Source: Latrodectus hesperus (lineage: Eukaryota > Arthropoda > Arachnida > Araneae > Theridiidae). From it: DNA of 64,000 bases. Positions within the stretch are counted from its first letter, which is position 1; every line of letters starts with the position of its first letter. Location of the stretch: assembly GCA_037975125.1 (NCBI GenBank), contig CM075850.1:124027826-124091825 (forward strand). The letters are read 5' to 3'. The position numbers and the translations under genes were made by a program. Under the pieces are notes generated by a model. The model worked only from the letters and a program-made list of their open reading frames with translations. It did no database searches and was not told where the DNA came from. Shown here piece after piece: positions 59,813 to 64,000 of this stretch.

Positions 59813-62800
59813 ATGACCTATGGTCGTCTGTTCAAATTTGCTTTATTTTCAAGAATTTTAATAATATTTTTACAGGTGAAAGCATTTAACATTGATAAAA
59901 AATTATTAGCATATAATTTAAGATATTATATTCCCAATTTTATGAAAGAATTAATCTTTAGAAAAGATAGGAACATCAGATACTTTTGTTTTGTAAACCA
60001 TGTTTTATGTATTATATTGCAATACTGTTCTTAAAATGAATTGAATTTTGTAACTTCAAGGTTTTATATCATAAAAATACTTTTTTAATTCATAATTTTA
60101 AAGCCTTACGTTAGAAAAACAGTATTTTTATGGTTATTGTTTTATATAATATAATAATGAACAAGTGTGTAAAAAATTTGTTTCATATTTATTAATAATT
60201 TTAACTGTAAATTTCATTGCCAAAATATGTTTCAGAAAACTAATAAATTTACAAAAAAGGGAAGAGTAAACAGTCAGTAGGCATATTTTGGTTTTCTAAT
60301 GTATCTGGTAAAACCATTTTTTCACTGAATATATATCAATGAAAATTAAGAATACAAAATTTAATATTGCTTACTTTAAATTTATATTAATTAATATATC
60401 ATTTATTGGAGATTTATAACTTAAAATTTAAACTAATATCAAGGAAAATTATCGTATTTCCTTAAGTTGGGACAAAAAAATGTATTTTAAAGTGCCACAT
60501 GTCAAAAATTAACAACTTTTTTTTTCATTATAAATGTTAGATGAAACAAAACATTGCCAAAAATACTAGGCAATGATACAAATATAATTAAACATTTTTT
60601 TTTCTATTCAACATCACCCTATTGGCACCAAATCATAGAAATCAAGGGACAATCTGATTCGAGTTTTAAAATTTTATTATTATTTTTAAATCTTTAAAAT
60701 CAATTGAATGTACAAAAATTTTAAAGAAATTTGACATTGTTGCTTAAATAATTGATATACAAATAAAAAATATTTCCATATGTAATGAAGTATTCAAAAT
60801 GATTATATAACCGATAATTTTTTAATAACATTAATATATGAAGATAAAAGGTACTTGCAAATTGTATCATTTACCTTTTTTGTTAAAAAAGTCACAAATC
60901 GTTGAAGTTTAATGACAAAATTTGTCACCTAGTTTTATATAATCTTTATTAACTACTAGCAGCTATCAAAAGTTTTAAGATTTTTTAATTGTTGTGAAAA
61001 ACAAAGAAGCTATGAATTTTATATTAAAATATCAAGTTCATGATTTTAAAATTTGCATGTACTGAAAACTATTAAAAAATATGAGCTTCTGAAATAACTT
61101 AGATAAAGCAACCACTAAATTACAATGTTGACAATTTTGGTTTGTTCACTGAAATGGTTGATGGAATAATATATTAGAGTATTGGATGAAAGATATGCAA
61201 AAATAGCTAACTATTTATTTGTAATCCTATATTAAAATAATTTTTCATTTAAGCACGTAAAACAAATTGATGCCCAAGATAAGTGGTTTATCTAAGTGTA
61301 TAACAACTATATATTATAAATACTTCTATGATGGAAGATATATAAATGAAAAAAAGCTACATAAGTAAAAAATGCTTAAAAAATTTATATTTTATTTGCA
61401 ATTCAAGTGTAAAATAATTTATCCTTAAGACAGATACATAAAAATTTATGCTTAAGATAAAAATTCTATAAATCGAAAATATGTACTTGAGATTATGAAA
61501 TATTCTACATACTTCACATTAGAGAATGTTATTTTTTAAAATTACATGCCTAATGATTTAACTTCTATATTAATATTTTTGTTGCTTGAAATAAAATCAA
61601 TTTGTGAACTATTGTATAAGACACTATGCATAAGTATCAAGAAATATTAAAATATTGTGTAGCTAAATTGTTATAAATTAAAATATTGTGTAGATTATAA
61701 ATTATATGTTTGTTTTGAAGGAGGTGTTATTGAGTTCATTCCTAAGAACATAAAAGGTCTAGTAAATAGCCTTAAAATTGAAAGATTATAAAATATTTTA
61801 GATATATATATATTTCTTTTTTATCAAACTGCTTTCTCTATATAAATAAATTACAATTCGAACAAACTATTTAATATGCATTCTCTTTATAAATAAATTA
61901 CTATTAGAACAAACTATTTAATCTGCATTGTATAAGAAACAAGCAATATAAAATTCAGACAAAGTAACCACTTAATTTTTTCTGTTTCAAAATTAAATTT
62001 TTGAAAACACATTTACCTTTTGGGATTTAAAACAGAATTTCAGTGTTCTTTAAAAGTACTTTAATCTTTTTAAATATTCATTTACTTGTTTTATAGATGG
62101 TTGTAGCACTATTTCATTTTCTTGTTTGATATCTGAAATTTTATTTTCATTCACATTTATTGTGTTTTCATTCATTTAATTACTCAATATTCTTATGTAC
62201 AAATAACAAATTCATATTCAAAAAATTCTGAAGTGAAATTTTATACAGCAATAGGTTTCTTTGTTGTAATTCTTCGATAAATAACTAATCTTGACTCAAA
62301 TTATTCCATAAATAATCCTACGGTTATGATTGTTTCTTCAATGAAATCTGCCTGTCAAAAAGACTTAGATATCATTTTCTACAATATCGTTCAAGGCAAT
62401 TGCTGTAAAGATTTTAGCTTTGTTTCATTTATTTGGATTAATTTCATTTAACTAAATAAAGTTTGAAAATTAATAATTTTTAAACTGTGTAATACAGAAG
62501 TCTTCAATAATTTCATCTGTTTCAAAGTATTCACATCATACAATAGTGAAGATATATAAATGCATATGATGTGTAAGCCACATGTAATGCTCAGCTGAAT
62601 ATGTCCATTGAGTTTCTCTAATATCAAAGTGGTAGTAAGACAAAAATTATCTTTAGATTTTCAAGTAATAGGCATATAGCAATTGTCTGTAGTAATTTTG
62701 ACTTCATCCGTCTTTACTAATCTTTCAATAATATCAGTATTTTCAGGTGAAGTTTATCATAAAAACAGCTGAGAGATCTATTTTTTAAACTTTTCTTGCC

Positions 62801-63436
62801 CTCCTCAGGATTTTCCATAAACCAACATTCTGATACTATAATCCTGTGTAATGTACTCTTCATCATTAATTCTCAATTTCAATAAAGCAAACACTACAAC
62901 TTATTCTGTTCCTAATATTTATTCTACTAGCCTTTCATCTTGTTGCTAAATAAATCTCAATTAAGTAAAGCTTGAATATGCAGTATTGCTTTAAAATGTA
63001 ACATTTCTTCATATATTAAAATGATAACATGCTATACTATGAAATTATATGTTAATATTAAAGTGCATCTGTGTTGATACTTTTTTTGTAATTAATGAAA
63101 ATTATATCAAATATTTGTTAATAATTATTTATCTTGAAATTATGTGGCAGAGCTAAGATATCCCCATAAATCTGAAAATATCAAAAATGTCTAAAAACAA
63201 ATTGAGGGCCCCCTAGAACTTTGTCCTCACTAAAATTTAGACACTCTAAAATATGAGTAGGGAAGCCATGTTAGCTGTGCACCAATGGCACTCCAAATAT
63301 ATTTTTTGACCCTTCTTGAAAATGGTCTTGTGTAGCTTGAGTCTTTTACATGCTTCTTGAATGGACACTCAAAAAGCATGAAGAAGTAGTTTGGTGGGAT
63401 CTTGTTCTAAATGATTATTATATTAAATAATATATA

Positions 63437-63483
<47 letters not shown>

Positions 63484-64000
63484 TATAAATAGAGCTTCTG
63501 AAATTTTTGAAATTTAATTTAAACATTTTTGGACAATATCAAATGTACTTTTTACATGTTTATTATTTTAATCATAATTAATATTAAATGCATTTATATT
63601 GCATAGTTCTTAAACTATTAGATATTTAAAATTTATTTTATTGAAAATAAGCCAAATCTTATTGTATATTATCATAAAATTTAATTAAAAATATTTATTA
63701 CTTACTATTTGTTTTATATCCATTTTATGCTATCTTTGTATTTACAGTTTGTTTTCAACTTTTGTGTACCTGATCATAATGCAGATGCCTTTCGTCTTCC
63801 TCACATCATTGAAGATGGCACTGGAAATACAGTTATCACATATTTTCTTAGTGGCTTCTCTCGTTGGGATGCTCAATACTTTTTACATATAGCTTTATAT
63901 GGCTACACTCATGAGAACACACTGGCTTTCTTCCCTTTATATCCTCTTGCTCTACAAAAAGCATCAAGTGTTCTTTCATTCATCATTCCTTCAATTTTGA
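59813..64000 (+). CDS. PIGV: GPI mannosyltransferase 2, 5' part, runs off the window
   Basis: Exon 1 (59813-59875; MTYGRLFKFALFSRILIIFLQ) ends at CAG with a GTGAAA donor. Exon 2 starts at 63748 after TTTACAG and is open to the window edge (84 codons plus one base). Joined, they give the N-terminal helix followed by FNFCVPDHNADAF, LSGFSRWDAQYFLHIALYGY (catalytic-loop RWDA) and ENTLAFFPLYPLAL, which align to PIGV from its N-terminus. PIGV is an ER multi-pass enzyme that adds the second mannose to the GPI anchor precursor. The alignment covers only about the first fifth of the usual ~490 residues. The start is the first ATG giving the conserved helix; the preceding frame has no ATG. Intron 1 is 3.9 kb. 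Confidence 0.93.
59876..63747 (+). other. PIGV intron 1, AT-rich
   Basis: 3.9 kb with no recognised gene or transposon. An (AT)n-type tract sits at 63430-63480. Confidence 0.55.
63430..63480. repeat. (AT)n microsatellite in PIGV intron 1
   Basis: About 35 bp pure AT dinucleotide repeat preceded by imperfect TATAATATA units. Confidence 0.9.

Overview
The window reads as nuclear DNA of an arthropod, most likely a spider. It is very AT-rich, and its spliced genes have kilobase-scale introns. It is littered with tRNA-derived SINEs, hAT-like MITEs, decayed mariner and ZBED-type hAT transposases, and a Ty3/Gypsy element. Spider is an inference from the repeat types and gene structure; no species marker is present. 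One 500-bp run of N (16232-16731) is a scaffold gap. No bacterial operon, CRISPR array or convincing functional tRNA or rRNA gene is seen.

Layout. 1-32.5 kb is gene-poor. It holds a 5'-truncated LINE end (about 2.5-3.1 kb), several SINEs, long (AT)n tracts, a 33-bp tandem array (9.8-10.1 kb), an unrecognised degenerate block (12.6-14.1 kb), a broken ZBED/SCAND3-like hAT transposase (17.1-19.5 kb), and a nested cluster at 19.9-27.2 kb. That cluster is two SINEs, a 1.05-kb MITE, and a 4.4-kb LTR retrotransposon lying in what looks like another SINE. Strong palindromes lie at 22.4, 27.5 and 29.4 kb.

32.5-64 kb holds three conserved genes, reconstructed exon by exon from splice sites and protein similarity. 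ATP6V0B (+) encodes the V-ATPase c'' proteolipid in seven exons, 211 aa. TRIR (-; human C19orf43) encodes a small nuclear RNA-processing-type protein in three exons, 149 aa. PIGV (+) encodes GPI mannosyltransferase 2; two exons are present and the gene runs off the right edge. ATP6V0B and TRIR converge. TRIR and PIGV are head-to-head with only 298 bp between start codons, so they probably share a bidirectional promoter. ATP6V0B intron 6 is a transposon trap with a LINE 3' end, two broken mariners and a broken hAT.

No obviously new multi-gene system was found. The best leads are the divergent TRIR/PIGV promoter, three overlapping inverted repeats around a perfect 40-bp palindrome at 29.4 kb, a MITE family with 8-bp target duplications, and the odd coding layout of the Gypsy element (pro/pol in +1 frame after gag, an in-frame stop before RT, and an altered catalytic RT motif).
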